Below, in pieces: positions 53,411-62,412 of a stretch of 64,000 bases of DNA (position 1 is the stretch's first letter; every line of letters starts with the position of its first letter). This DNA is from Halomonas meridiana (GTDB taxonomy: Bacteria > Pseudomonadota > Gammaproteobacteria > Pseudomonadales > Halomonadaceae): positions 1,550,001-1,614,000 of the forward strand of contig NZ_CP024621.1 in NCBI RefSeq assembly GCF_009846525.1, read 5' to 3'. The notes below the pieces were generated by a model. That model did not search any database and was not told where the DNA came from. It was given only the letters and a program-made list of their open reading frames with translations. A program made the translations under genes and the position numbers.

Positions 53411-55795
53411 ATGAACTTTCTCGCAAACCCTCTACTGACGTCGACATCGAGCGGTGACGCCCTTGCAAGCATGATGGACCCCTTCGGGTTCGGGCGTGCC
53501 GCCATGAATTACTGGCGCGACAGTGTCGAGCGTAACATCCTTTACTGGGATGTCATGCGTGAACGCGGTAATCAATACCTAGCGCACATGGAGCAAACCA
53601 AACCCAATGTGCTGGGGTTTGAGACAGAAGTGTTGATGGATGGGCGTACGCTGCCCAACCCGACGAACTATGAGCTGCTACGCGTTCTGCCGCCCAATGA
53701 TACCCACATCGAACCGGGTAAACGGCCCTTCGTCGTCGTCGATCCTCGCGCTGGCCATGGGCCGGGCATCGGTGGGTTCAAGCCCGATAGCGAGCTGGGT
53801 GTCGCTCTCAGAGCGGGGCACCCCTGCTACTTCATCGGCTTTTTGCCGTTTCCCGAGCCCGGCCAAACCGTCGAGGACGTGGTCGAGGCGGAAGTGGCGT
53901 TTTTACGCCATGTGATCGAACTGCATCCAGAAACCACCGAGAAGCCCATGGTGGTTGGTAACTGTCAGGCGGGTTGGCAGATCATGATGGCCGCCGCGCT
54001 AGAACCGGATGTGTTCGGTCCGATTCTGATTGCCGGTGCGCCGCTCTCTTACTGGGCTGGCGAGCATGGTAAAGCGCCTATGCGCTACACCGGTGGTATG
54101 ACAGGCGGTAGCTGGGTCACGGCGCTGACCAGTGATATCGGCAACGGCCTGTTCGATGGTGCCTGGCTGGTACAGAACTTCGAGCGTCTTAACCCCGCCA
54201 ATACCTATTGGAAAAAGCAGTACCATCTGTATGCCAACGTGGATACCGAAACCAAGCGCTACCTGGAGTTCGAGCGCTGGTGGGGCGGCCATGTGGTATT
54301 GGGCGGCGAAGAGATTCAGTACATTGTCGATAACCTGTTTGTCGGCAACCGCCTCTCGACGGCGCAGCTGGTCACCCGGGATGGCCGTCGCATCGATCTG
54401 CGCAACGTGCGCTCGCCAGTAGTGGTGTTCTGCTCCCGTGGTGACGACATTACCCCGCCCCCTCAGGCCCTGGGCTGGATCCGTGATCTCTACGAAGGCG
54501 AGGAGGATATCGTCGCCAACGAGCAGACAATCATCTACTGCCTGCACGATACCACCGGCCACCTGGGTATTTTCGTCTCTGGCAGCGTATCGCGCAAAGA
54601 GCACTCCGAGTTCACGGCGAATATGGATTACATCGACGTGATGCCACCGGGGCTGTACGAAACGACCATCTCCCATGCCAGCGAGCGCACGGATGCCGAG
54701 CTGATTGAGCGGGACTACCTGTTGGAGTTCTCACCGCGCAATTTCGCAGAGTTGGACCAGGAGGTTATGCACAAGCCGGAGGACGATCGCCGCTTTGCCA
54801 CGGTGGCTCGGATCTCTGAAATCAACCTGGGCCTCTACCGTCTGTATCTGCAGCCCTGGTTGCAAGCCGTGATGACCCCTGAGGCCGCCCGCTGGATTCG
54901 GCGTATGCACCCCATCCGCCTGGGCTACAAGCTGCTGTCCGATCGCAACCCGCTCACGGTGCCGCTGCCCGTCATGGCAGATTACGTTCGCCGCCACCGT
55001 CAGCCGGTCGAACAGCACAATATGTTCAAGGCGCTGGAGACCATGGCGTCGGATCAGATCGTCGCGAGCCTGGACGCGTGGCGGGACCTACGCGACAGTA
55101 CGACAGAACGCCTGTTCATGGATATTTACGGCCAGCCGCTGTTGCAAGCCGCTGTCGGCTTGTATGGCGATGCCCATGTGCATCGCCGCCGCCCGGGCGC
55201 AGAGCCAGAGCATCGCCGTTTTATCGAAAATCGACAAAACGAGCTGCGTCACAAGATTGCTCAAGGTGGCCCGGCTGAAGCGGTTATGCGCTCCGTCATA
55301 TATGTCTTAGGTGGCGCTCCGGCCACTGACGAGCGTAACTTCAAGCGGCTACGCGCGTCTCGTGCGGAGCTTGAACCGAGCACGTCTCTCAGTGAATTCA
55401 AGCGTCTTGTGCGCGAGCAGTTCTTCATTTTGAAACTGGACCGTGAACAGGCGCTGGCCTCGCTGCCGACGCTGCTGAAAGGCCAAAGCAGTGAGCGTAT
55501 CGACGGCTATCTGAAGCACCTCGAGCACGTGTTTGCTGCCAGTGGCGAGCTATCGGAGCATGCCGCCGAGCGGTTCGCACAGGTAACGTCGTTATTCGAC
55601 AAGGCGCGCCCCAAAGCCGTGGCTGCCCCCGCAGCCAAGGCACCCGCTAAGGCGGAGAACGCTTCGGCGGGCAGCGCCGACATCAGCGATGCGACGCCCG
55701 CAGCCGCTGCGCCGAACCAGGCCAGCGACACGGCCGCTAAAACGCCCGCCCGTCGCGCGGCAGGCCAGCGCCGAGGCACCCCGCGCAAGCGATAA
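53411..55795 (+). CDS. DUF3141-type alpha/beta hydrolase, PHA-synthase-like
   Basis: This large protein has 794 residues. It shows an alpha/beta-hydrolase core (about 60-400) with a nucleophile box GNCQAGW (Cys185), an aspartate in CSRGDDITPP (345/346) and a histidine in TTGHLGIF (His384). The cysteine box with this spacing recalls polyhydroxyalkanoate synthases (GxCxGG) rather than lipases. A helical region follows (about 430-720), then a low-complexity Ala/Lys/Pro/Arg tail of about 65 residues ending GTPRKR, like polymer- or DNA-binding tails of granule proteins. DUF3141 is uncharacterised as far as I know. The ATG at 53411 follows GGGAG by 6 bases. Confidence 0.75.
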   Translation: MNFLANPLLTSTSSGDALASMMDPFGFGRAAMNYWRDSVERNILYWDVMRERGNQYLAHMEQTKPNVLGFETEVLMDGRTLPNPTNYELLRVLPPNDTHIEPGKRPFVVVDPRAGHGPGIGGFKPDSELGVALRAGHPCYFIGFLPFPEPGQTVEDVVEAEVAFLRHVIELHPETTEKPMVVGNCQAGWQIMMAAALEPDVFGPILIAGAPLSYWAGEHGKAPMRYTGGMTGGSWVTALTSDIGNGLFDGAWLVQNFERLNPANTYWKKQYHLYANVDTETKRYLEFERWWGGHVVLGGEEIQYIVDNLFVGNRLSTAQLVTRDGRRIDLRNVRSPVVVFCSRGDDITPPPQALGWIRDLYEGEEDIVANEQTIIYCLHDTTGHLGIFVSGSVSRKEHSEFTANMDYIDVMPPGLYETTISHASERTDAELIERDYLLEFSPRNFAELDQEVMHKPEDDRRFATVARISEINLGLYRLYLQPWLQAVMTPEAARWIRRMHPIRLGYKLLSDRNPLTVPLPVMADYVRRHRQPVEQHNMFKALETMASDQIVASLDAWRDLRDSTTERLFMDIYGQPLLQAAVGLYGDAHVHRRRPGAEPEHRRFIENRQNELRHKIAQGGPAEAVMRSVIYVLGGAPATDERNFKRLRASRAELEPSTSLSEFKRLVREQFFILKLDREQALASLPTLLKGQSSERIDGYLKHLEHVFAASGELSEHAAERFAQVTSLFDKARPKAVAAPAAKAPAKAENASAGSADISDATPAAAAPNQASDTAAKTPARRAAGQRRGTPRKR

Positions 55796-55815
55796 AGGGT
55801 TTGCCTGAAAGAACC

Positions 55816-55847
55816 ACGCCCCCACCACCGAGTGGGGGTGTTTTTTT
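55816..55847 (+). terminator. Intrinsic terminator of the DUF3141-type gene
   Basis: A 10-bp stem (outer G-T wobble, inner CCCCCAC with GTGGGGG at 55819-55838) with loop CACCGA is followed by seven T. Confidence 0.93.
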
Positions 55848-56118
55848 ATAGGAGGCGGCTATTTGGGTTGCCGAGTGGCAAGCGGCAGTCTAGTGTCTAG
55901 CTACCCCTTGGTAAAAACAGGCACCCCACCTGGCGAGTGTCATTCACTGACGTCGCGCAGCATAAGCCATGCTTCTCTTGATCAGGTTGCTACTGGCGCT
56001 TCATCAAGGGCTGGGGTAGGGTAGGCGCATTTTTCTCATGGTCGCCACGTCACCGTGGTGGCAGTAACGTATTCAAAGCATGGGCGATAGCGCCTGGGCA
56101 ATAGGAAAGTGGAGCACT
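55848..56118 (+). promoter_or_regulatory. topA upstream region
   Basis: These 271 bases hold no gene I can support. A G-rich run at 56008-56025 (GGG, GGGG, GGG, GG spaced by two bases) could form a G-quadruplex on the + strand. I see no clear -35/-10 pair. GTGGAG lies 5 bases before the topA ATG. Confidence 0.35.
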
Positions 56119-58746
56119 ATGGGCAAGTCACTGGTCATCGTCGAATCGCCTGCGAAAGCGAAGACGATCAATAAGTATCTCGGCAACGATTTCATCGTCA
56201 AGTCGAGCGTAGGTCACATCCGTGACCTGCCGACCAGCGGCTCAGGTAAGGCAGCCTCCGACCCTAAGGAGCGCGCTCGCCAAGCCGCGGCAACGCGTAA
56301 GATGTCGGCGGAAGAGAAGGCAGAGTATAAAAAGCGCAAGGCCCACGACCAGTTGATTCGGCGCATGGGTATCGACCCCGATAATGGCTGGGAAGCCCAC
56401 TACGAGGTGCTGCCCGGTAAAGAGAAAGTCGTCGCCGAGCTCAAAAAGCTCGCCGAAAAAGCCGATGCCGTCTACCTTGCGACGGATTTGGACCGCGAAG
56501 GGGAAGCCATTGCGTGGCACCTTCGCGAGACCATTGGGGGCGACGACAGCCGCTACAAGCGCGTGGTGTTCAATGAGATCACCAAAAATGCCATTCAGGA
56601 CGCCTTCAAAGCCCCAGGTGCGCTGAACCTGCCCCGCGTAGAGGCCCAGCAAGCACGCCGCTTTCTCGACCGCGTCGTGGGCTTCATGCTCTCCCCCTTA
56701 TTGTGGGCAAAAATCGCTCGTGGGCTGTCCGCCGGGCGCGTACAGTCGGTGGCAGTTCGCCTGATCGTCGAGCGCGAGCGCGAGATTCGTGCGTTCATTC
56801 CCGAGGAGTTCTGGGATGTCCACGCGGATCTCGTCTCTCCTGACGGTGAGCTAGTGCGGTTTGCTCTGGCAAGGCAGGATGGCAAGCCGTTCCGCCCGAC
56901 CTCCGAAAAAGAGACCATGGAGCGCATCGCGCAGCTGCGCAAAGCCAAGCTGTCGATCACCTCGCGAGAGGACAAACCGACCAGTTCCAAGCCCACCGCG
57001 CCGTTCATCACCTCGACGCTTCAGCAGGCGGCCAGTGGTCGGTTAGGGTTTTCGGTGAAGAAAACCATGACCATGGCCCAGCGTCTCTACGAAGCGGGCT
57101 ACATCACCTATATGCGTACCGACTCCACCAACCTCTCGAAAGATGCGGTGGAGAGCGTTCGTTCGTTTATTGGTGATGAGTATGGGGCGCGCTATCTGCC
57201 CGAGTCGCCCAACCGTTACAGCAGCAAAGAGAGTGCCCAGGAGGCCCACGAGGCCATCCGCCCCTCAAGCGTCGAACGCAAAGCGTCTGACCTCTCTGGG
57301 ATGGAGCGCGACGCAGAACGCCTTTACGAGCTTATTTGGCGACAATTCGTTGCGTGTCAGATGACGCCTGCCGAATACCTGTCCAGCACGCTCAGCGTGG
57401 AAGTGGATGGCTACGAGCTGCGCGCCAAAGGCCGCGTGCTGAAATTCGACGGTTATACACGGGTGATGAAGCCCACCGGCAAAAACGAAGATCAGAGCCT
57501 GCCCGATCTGCCAACCGGCACGAGCATGCGTCTTGAAGCCCTCGACCCACAGCAGCACTTCACCAAGCCGCCGGCGCGGTATACCGAAGCCAGCCTGGTC
57601 AAAGAGCTAGAGAAGCAGGGCATTGGGCGTCCTTCCACGTACGCGTCGATCATCTCGACCATTCAAGACCGTGGCTATGTAAAGCTGGAGAGCCGCCGCT
57701 TCTACGCCGAGAAACTCGGTGACATCGTTACCGAGCGGCTGAAAGAGTCTTTCCCTGACCTGATGGATTACTCCTTTACCGCGCGGATGGAAGACAGCCT
57801 CGATGAAGTGGCCGAAGGCGAACGCAACTGGCAGGCGCTGCTCGATGCGTTCTACGACGAGTTCCGCATGGAGTTGATGAAGGCCGAGAGCGAGGAGGGC
57901 ATGCGCCCCAACCAGCCGGTGCCTACGGATATCGACTGCCCGAGCTGTGGGCGAAAAATGCAGATCCGTACCGCCTCGACCGGCGTCTTCCTAGGGTGCA
58001 GCGGCTACAATTTGCCGCCCAAAGAGCGCTGCAAGACCACTATCGACCTGATTCCTGGTGAGGAAGCCGTCGCGGAAGACGCGGGCGAAGAGGCCGAAAC
58101 CGATGCGCTACGCGCTAAGCGTCGCTGCCCGAAATGCGGCACGGCCATGGATAACTACCTGATCGATGAAACCCGTAAGCTGCACATCTGTGGTAACAGC
58201 CCAGATTGCGATGGCTATGAGATCGAAAGCGGTAAGTTCAAGATCAAAGGCTACGACGGTCCGCTCATCGAGTGTGATAAGTGCGGCGCCGACATGCAGC
58301 TTAAATCGGGTCGCTTCGGCAAGTACTTTGGCTGTACCAACAGCGAGTGTAAAAATACCCGCAAACTGTTGCGCAGTGGTGAGGTCGCGCCGCCGAAGAT
58401 GGACCCGATCCCGATGCCTGAACTGGCCTGCCAAAAGGTGGAAGATCACTACGTGCTGCGCGATGGGGCAAGCGGTCTGTTTCTAGCGGCGAGCAAGTTC
58501 CCCAAAAATCGTGAGACGCGTCCGCCGTTGGTCAAGGAGCTCAAGGCACATGCCGATGAGCTACCAGAGAAGTATCACTTTATTCTTAAAGCGCCGAGCG
58601 AAGATCCGGATGGTCGTCCAGCGCAAATTCGCTATTCGCGTAAAAACAAAGAGCAGTACGTGATGACCGATGAAGAGGGTAAAGCAACCGGCTGGAAAGC
58701 GACCTTCGAAGGTGGCAAATGGCACGTGGAGGATAAGCGTAAGTGA
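56119..58746 (+). CDS. topA: DNA topoisomerase I
   Basis: This 875-residue type IA topoisomerase relaxes negative supercoils. The TOPRIM domain is at the N-terminus ([19 protein letters not shown], then [13 protein letters not shown]), the active-site tyrosine is Tyr331 in [13 protein letters not shown], and three C-terminal zinc ribbons (CPSCG, CPKCG, CDKCG) follow. The last about 100 residues are a basic tail. An earlier ATG at 56080 is rejected because TGGAG precedes 56119 and the family starts MGKSLVIVE. The stop overlaps the next GTG. Confidence 0.97.
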   Translation: MGKSLVIVESPAKAKTINKYLGNDFIVKSSVGHIRDLPTSGSGKAASDPKERARQAAATRKMSAEEKAEYKKRKAHDQLIRRMGIDPDNGWEAHYEVLPGKEKVVAELKKLAEKADAVYLATDLDREGEAIAWHLRETIGGDDSRYKRVVFNEITKNAIQDAFKAPGALNLPRVEAQQARRFLDRVVGFMLSPLLWAKIARGLSAGRVQSVAVRLIVEREREIRAFIPEEFWDVHADLVSPDGELVRFALARQDGKPFRPTSEKETMERIAQLRKAKLSITSREDKPTSSKPTAPFITSTLQQAASGRLGFSVKKTMTMAQRLYEAGYITYMRTDSTNLSKDAVESVRSFIGDEYGARYLPESPNRYSSKESAQEAHEAIRPSSVERKASDLSGMERDAERLYELIWRQFVACQMTPAEYLSSTLSVEVDGYELRAKGRVLKFDGYTRVMKPTGKNEDQSLPDLPTGTSMRLEALDPQQHFTKPPARYTEASLVKELEKQGIGRPSTYASIISTIQDRGYVKLESRRFYAEKLGDIVTERLKESFPDLMDYSFTARMEDSLDEVAEGERNWQALLDAFYDEFRMELMKAESEEGMRPNQPVPTDIDCPSCGRKMQIRTASTGVFLGCSGYNLPPKERCKTTIDLIPGEEAVAEDAGEEAETDALRAKRRCPKCGTAMDNYLIDETRKLHICGNSPDCDGYEIESGKFKIKGYDGPLIECDKCGADMQLKSGRFGKYFGCTNSECKNTRKLLRSGEVAPPKMDPIPMPELACQKVEDHYVLRDGASGLFLAASKFPKNRETRPPLVKELKAHADELPEKYHFILKAPSEDPDGRPAQIRYSRKNKEQYVMTDEEGKATGWKATFEGGKWHVEDKRK

Positions 58747-59204
58747 CCCCTCGTTCCCGTACTAATCAATTACTGTATCAGGCCGAACTGCTGGTCGGCC
58801 TGCCGGTGGGCGATGACGAGCATAGTCCCGCTCGGCAGATGGCCATCGAGGAGAGCGCGCTGTCTCTGTTCGAACTAGCCCTGGGTTCACTGCTCAAAGA
58901 GGTGACCGAGCACGCCCGGTTGACGAACCATGACTGGCGAGCGTTGCTCGCCAGTGATGGCCCTGACGTGGCCGAGCTTCAGCGTCTTCGGGATGCGATG
59001 CACCAGCCCGAAAGCTGGCTTCATTGGCTGGTGGGGCAGCTAGACAAGCTGCACAGCAACGAAGGTGCTGCACGCCGTAGCGTGCAAAACCCCGCCATGA
59101 TTGCCGTAGGCAGCCAGCGTTCGTTGGCGGAGCAGCTGATGGATAACCTGGCCGCCGCCAAGCGAGAGATCGCCTCTCTGCGTGAGACGAGCGAGGAGTG
59201 GTAG
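58743..59204 (+). CDS. Small helical protein downstream of topA, DUF6586-like
   Basis: This 153-residue, mostly helical, soluble protein overlaps the topA stop (GTGA), so it is co-translated. Features: [11 protein letters not shown] at the start, a central [11 protein letters not shown] and a C-terminal amphipathic helix [17 protein letters not shown]. Similar proteins follow topA in pseudomonads as I recall, under the label DUF6586; the match was not searched. No catalytic motif is visible. Coupling to topA suggests a role linked to topoisomerase expression or activity, but this is inference. Confidence 0.75.
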   Translation: MTPRSRTNQLLYQAELLVGLPVGDDEHSPARQMAIEESALSLFELALGSLLKEVTEHARLTNHDWRALLASDGPDVAELQRLRDAMHQPESWLHWLVGQLDKLHSNEGAARRSVQNPAMIAVGSQRSLAEQLMDNLAAAKREIASLRETSEEW

Positions 59205-59317
59205 TCAGACGGTAGCCGTCGCGGGTGGACGTGCGCCGCGTCGTGGATAGTCATGCCAGACGTTGAAATGTGCCGATTCGCCACCACGTTGTTAAGACAA
59301 CGACAGAGGAGACACGG

Positions 59318-59782
59318 ATGCGCTACAACCAAGTGAAGGATCTCATCGAGTGGGCCGCAGGCTATCACGCCCGCATGGCCCGTCAGTACAGCGATGCCGC
59401 CAGTCAAGCGGAACACGAGCGGCTAGCGATGGCGCTGAACTATCTTGCGGATAGCGAGCTGAAAATGAAAACGGGGCTAGAAGCGCTGTTTCATGACGGC
59501 ACCGACCACCGGGAAGTGTTGGATACCTGGTTCGATGATTCCGGCGACTTTCCCCAGCCCCCCGAGCTGGATGCGCTTGCCGAGCAGAGCGTGGCGGGTT
59601 CCATCGATGAGCTGACCGAAACGGCAGTGGAGGCTCACCGTAAGCTGCAGAGCCTTTATGAACATCGAGCGTCGCGGGCCAAAATCGAGCCCGAGGAGAC
59701 GTTTTTCAACGCGCTAGCGCAGGGCCATAACGCCGAAGCCCGCAAGCTCGTCGCCAGTATGCAAGAGTTCGACGATCTTTAG
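59318..59782 (+). CDS. Helical protein of unknown function, ferritin-like pattern
   Basis: This 154-residue soluble protein is built of long helices. The first half (LIEWAAGYHARMARQYSDAASQAEHERLAMALNYLADSELKMKTGLEALF) has regularly spaced His and Glu that resemble a ferritin or rubrerythrin-like bundle, but a paired ExxH set is not clear. The start at 59318 has GAGGAG upstream. It lies 113 bases after the previous gene, and a terminator-like hairpin lies downstream. The function is unknown. Confidence 0.75.
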   Translation: MRYNQVKDLIEWAAGYHARMARQYSDAASQAEHERLAMALNYLADSELKMKTGLEALFHDGTDHREVLDTWFDDSGDFPQPPELDALAEQSVAGSIDELTETAVEAHRKLQSLYEHRASRAKIEPEETFFNALAQGHNAEARKLVASMQEFDDL

Positions 59783-59870
59783 GCGGCATAGAGGCGTGCG
59801 AGCCAGTCTCTTCGTTAGACTTTCGTGAAGAGATAGCGGCGGTTCTCAACGCAGATTGCTCACTAAGACG

Positions 59871-59900
59871 CTGACAATGGCGGCGTCTATGGGGTATAAC
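59871..59900 (+). promoter_or_regulatory. Candidate sigma-70 promoter of the Tat-type L,D-transpeptidase
   Basis: CTGACA (59871-59876) and TATAAC (59895-59900) are 18 bases apart. The predicted start near 59907 lies before the terminator-like hairpin and about 50 bases before the gene. Confidence 0.5.
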
Positions 59901-59921
59901 AGCCGTCATTAACGCATTGTC

Positions 59922-59947
59922 GGTCAGCACCGCTGGCCCGTTTTTTT
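59922..59947 (+). terminator. Terminator-like hairpin in the L,D-transpeptidase leader
   Basis: A 7-bp stem (59922-59928, 59932-59938; one wobble) with loop ACC is followed two bases later by seven T. The T-run ends 10 bases before the ATG of the next gene, so it either ends the upstream transcript or attenuates this one. Confidence 0.75.
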
Positions 59948-59957
59948 GAGAGCCATA

Positions 59958-60590
59958 ATGATGCCTGTGAACCGCCGCCGATTTTTAGCGATGGCCCTGG
60001 GCTGGCCTGTTGCGGCCAGCGCCGCGACCACCAGCGCTGTGAACGATTACGCGCCACCCGACTTGGTGGCCACGTTGCTCGCACGGGCGCCGGTGCCACG
60101 CCACAGCAACGAGCTGTGGGTGCTGATCGACGACAAAGAGGCAACGCTGAGCATCTTCCGAGGCAATGCTCTCGTCGAGCGATTTGCCCCCATTTCACTC
60201 GGGCGTGGCGGTGCCAAAACCCAGCGCGTACGGGGAGATAACGTCACGCCGCTGGGAGAATTCAGGATTAACCGATTTAATTACGAAAGCCAGTGGCATA
60301 TCTTCATCGGTATCGATTATCCTACGCCACCTCACGCGCGTATGGCGCTTGAAGCCGGTATCTACTCCCAAGCGGACTATGAGGCCTACTTCGATCACTA
60401 TCGGCGTTATGGCTCGCCCCCGCAAAATACGGCGCTGGGCGGGGCCATTGGCATTCACGGGATCGGCGGCGGTGATCCGGAGATTCATGGCAACTTCCAC
60501 TGGACCCAAGGGTGCGTGGCAGTGACCAATGAAGAGATCGAGCGAGTGGCCGAGCTAGTTGATGTTGGCACTCGCGTGGTGATCCGCTAG
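59958..60590 (+). CDS. Tat-exported L,D-transpeptidase (YkuD domain)
   Basis: This 210-residue protein has a signal peptide with a consecutive-arginine motif (MMPVNRRRFLAMALGWPVAASAA), which fits Tat export. The YkuD catalytic domain (about 45-210) holds HGIGGGDPEIHGNFHWTQGCVAV, with the catalytic Cys and His. L,D-transpeptidases form 3-3 cross-links or attach lipoproteins to peptidoglycan. The ATG at 59958 (or 59961) follows a weak GAG; the TTG at 59946 lies in the T-run. The major lipoprotein gene follows. Confidence 0.88.
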   Translation: MMPVNRRRFLAMALGWPVAASAATTSAVNDYAPPDLVATLLARAPVPRHSNELWVLIDDKEATLSIFRGNALVERFAPISLGRGGAKTQRVRGDNVTPLGEFRINRFNYESQWHIFIGIDYPTPPHARMALEAGIYSQADYEAYFDHYRRYGSPPQNTALGGAIGIHGIGGGDPEIHGNFHWTQGCVAVTNEEIERVAELVDVGTRVVIR

Positions 60591-60680
60591 GCTTGTGTTG
60601 TTGAAGGAAGTTCTAGGTTTTGAACACGTGGCTATAGACAACCGCTGTGGTCTATTATAAAACAGCGTTTGACTTGCGTG

Positions 60681-60702
60681 CCCTGGTACGTAACCCTGGT
60701 AC
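60681..60702 (+). repeat. 9-bp direct repeat upstream of the lipoprotein gene
   Basis: CCCTGGTAC occurs at 60681-60689 and 60694-60702, 13 bases apart. It sits in the 224-base gap before the lipoprotein gene. The rest of that gap (60591-60814) has AT-rich stretches but no promoter I can assign with confidence. Factor binding is possible. Confidence 0.5.
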
Positions 60703-60814
60703 AAGTCGCTGTAACGAACCTGCACCGCAGGTAGACAAATTTAAGCTAACCTTTTAGCCTTATTTTTTGTCATACCCTTAACGTAGTACCCAAGGAAGAC
60801 TCAAGGAGAACACT

Positions 60815-61078
60815 ATGACTCTGAAGACTGCTCTGAAGATGACTGCCGCTGCCGCTTCTCTGGCAATCCTGGCTGGCTGTGCTTCTACCAGCGCTCTGGA
60901 AGAAGTTCGCATGACTGCTGAATCTGCACAAGCTGACGCTGCAGAAGCTCGCAGCATGGCTTCACAGGCTCTGAACACTGCAAACCAAGCTCAGCGCGAC
61001 GCGCAAGCTGCTCTGCAGATGTCTGAGCAGAACCGTGAAGAAATGAACCGCATGTTCCAGCGTTCCATGCAGAAGTAA
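60815..61078 (+). CDS. Major outer-membrane lipoprotein (Lpp/OprI-like)
   Basis: This 87-residue precursor has a lipobox LAGC (Cys22) and a 66-residue mature heptad-repeat coiled coil rich in Ala, ending RSMQK. The terminal lysine is the site where Braun-type lipoprotein is linked to peptidoglycan. Codon use is strongly biased and the ribosome site AAGGAGA is strong, as expected for a very abundant protein. It is closest to the OprI type. Two L,D-transpeptidase genes flank it. The gene has two downstream hairpins. Confidence 0.93.
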   Translation: MTLKTALKMTAAAASLAILAGCASTSALEEVRMTAESAQADAAEARSMASQALNTANQAQRDAQAALQMSEQNREEMNRMFQRSMQK

Positions 61079-61088
61079 TTCTGCTTGG

Positions 61089-61117
61089 ACCACCGGACAT
61101 GATGTATGTTCGGTGGT
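61089..61117 (+). promoter_or_regulatory. 3'-UTR hairpin of the lipoprotein mRNA
   Basis: A 12-bp stem with one wobble (61089-61100, 61106-61117) and loop GATGT lies between the stop and the terminator. It may protect the mRNA. Confidence 0.6.
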
Positions 61118-61131
61118 TGCTGTAGATGTGA

Positions 61132-61157
61132 AAAACCCCGCCTCGGCGGGGTTTTTT
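61132..61157 (+). terminator. Intrinsic terminator of the lipoprotein gene
   Basis: CCCCGC (61136-61141), loop CTCG and GCGGGG (61146-61151) are extended by A-T pairs and followed by six T. It also separates the convergent transpeptidase gene. Confidence 0.95.
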
Positions 61158-61177
61158 GTTGGCTAGCATTTGCCTTG

Positions 61178-62314
61178 TCAGGCATCGCCTTCCACGCGGA
61201 CGGTAGTGGAAAGCTCAACGCCCTTCAAAATGCCTTCCAGCTGTTGCGTGGGTTGCGGTTCGGGTTCCGGCTCGGGAGCAGGCGCCTGGGGGCCGTACAG
61301 CGCCACGAAACGACCATCCGGCGCTTCTACCGCACGCTTGACCTGCTCGTAGTCGATCTCTGCTTGTTCGTCGGCAAGCTCGCTAACGCGCTCGATGGCA
61401 TTGAGCAATGGCTCGAAATCACCGACGTTCTCTTCGAGTTGCGGATACGACTGCACGAACAGTGTGCCGTCAGCCGCCCAGCCCGCTTTGAACGGCGCAT
61501 CCATCAGGTTGACCTGAGTGCCGCTAGGCAGGCGCTCGTAGAGTGATTCGATATCTTCAGGATACATACGAATGCAGCCGCGGCTGACGCGCATACCCAC
61601 GCCATCAGGACGGTTGGTGCCGTGAATCAAGTAGCTCGGCATGGCCAGCAGGATGGCATGGCGGCCAAGCGGGTTGTCGGGCCCCGGTGGAACGATAGAG
61701 GGGGCGGGCTCGCCGCGCTCGGCAGCTTCACGACGCATCGAGGCGGGCGGTGCCCAGGCGGGATCTTTGACCTTGACCGTGGTCCGCGTGATGCCCACGG
61801 GCGTGGCGAACTCTTCCCGTCCAACGCTCACCGGATAGGTTTCGACGATGCCGGGTTTATCGGCCGGGTAGTAGTAAAGACGCAGCTCGGAGAGATTGAC
61901 CACCACGCCCTCGCGGGGGGCGGGGGGCAGAATGTAGCGCGCAGGAATCACCACCTCGGTGCCTTCACCCGGTACCCACAGGCTGACGTCTGGATTCGCC
62001 ATGCGAATCTCTTCGTAGCCGATGTTATGGCGACGGGCAATGTCGATCAGCGTGTCTTCTGGATTCTCGACAGTGACAGTGTAGTACTCGCCGATAATGT
62101 CGCCCTGTTCGGGTAGACGGAAGTGGCCGCGGGGCAGCTGTTCCTGGGCATTGGCAACCTGCTCGGCACTAGCGGCGGCATCATCGGTGATCGCCACCGC
62201 AGTCTCGGCCTGTTCGGCCGATGGCTGTGCATAGACGGGGCCCACAAGGCTCGCTGCTAGCAATACTGCCAGGCTAGTGGGGCCCCAACGGGTAATGTTG
62301 TTACGAATGTTCAT
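61178..62314 (-). CDS. L,D-transpeptidase with LysM-like domain (ErfK/YbiS type)
   Basis: This 378-residue periplasmic protein has a signal peptide (cleaved near residue 29, VYA-Q), a LysM-like domain (about 76-125, YTVTVENPEDTLIDIARRHNIG), a YkuD domain (about 135-270) with HGTNRPDGVGMRVSRGCIRM, and a C-terminal extension ending in a Pro/Glu-rich stretch (PAPEPEPEPQPTQQ). In E. coli, ErfK, YbiS and YcfS attach Braun lipoprotein to peptidoglycan. Its position opposite the lipoprotein gene supports that role. The upstream 62315-62412 bases show nothing distinctive. Confidence 0.9.
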   Translation of the reverse strand: MNIRNNITRWGPTSLAVLLAASLVGPVYAQPSAEQAETAVAITDDAAASAEQVANAQEQLPRGHFRLPEQGDIIGEYYTVTVENPEDTLIDIARRHNIGYEEIRMANPDVSLWVPGEGTEVVIPARYILPPAPREGVVVNLSELRLYYYPADKPGIVETYPVSVGREEFATPVGITRTTVKVKDPAWAPPASMRREAAERGEPAPSIVPPGPDNPLGRHAILLAMPSYLIHGTNRPDGVGMRVSRGCIRMYPEDIESLYERLPSGTQVNLMDAPFKAGWAADGTLFVQSYPQLEENVGDFEPLLNAIERVSELADEQAEIDYEQVKRAVEAPDGRFVALYGPQAPAPEPEPEPQPTQQLEGILKGVELSTTVRVEGDA

Positions 62315-62412
62315 GGTCGATCCTAATCAATGTATGCACTGCTGGTACGCATGGTAATGGGCAGCGATGCGTTGCCGATGTGTGCTGCTTAGGTATAAGT
62401 TTGCCCCAAGGT

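Noticed and set aside
60741-60768. AT-rich hairpin with a T-run before the lipoprotein gene
   Set aside because: The stem has a bulge and is nearly all A-T, so it is too weak to call a terminator.
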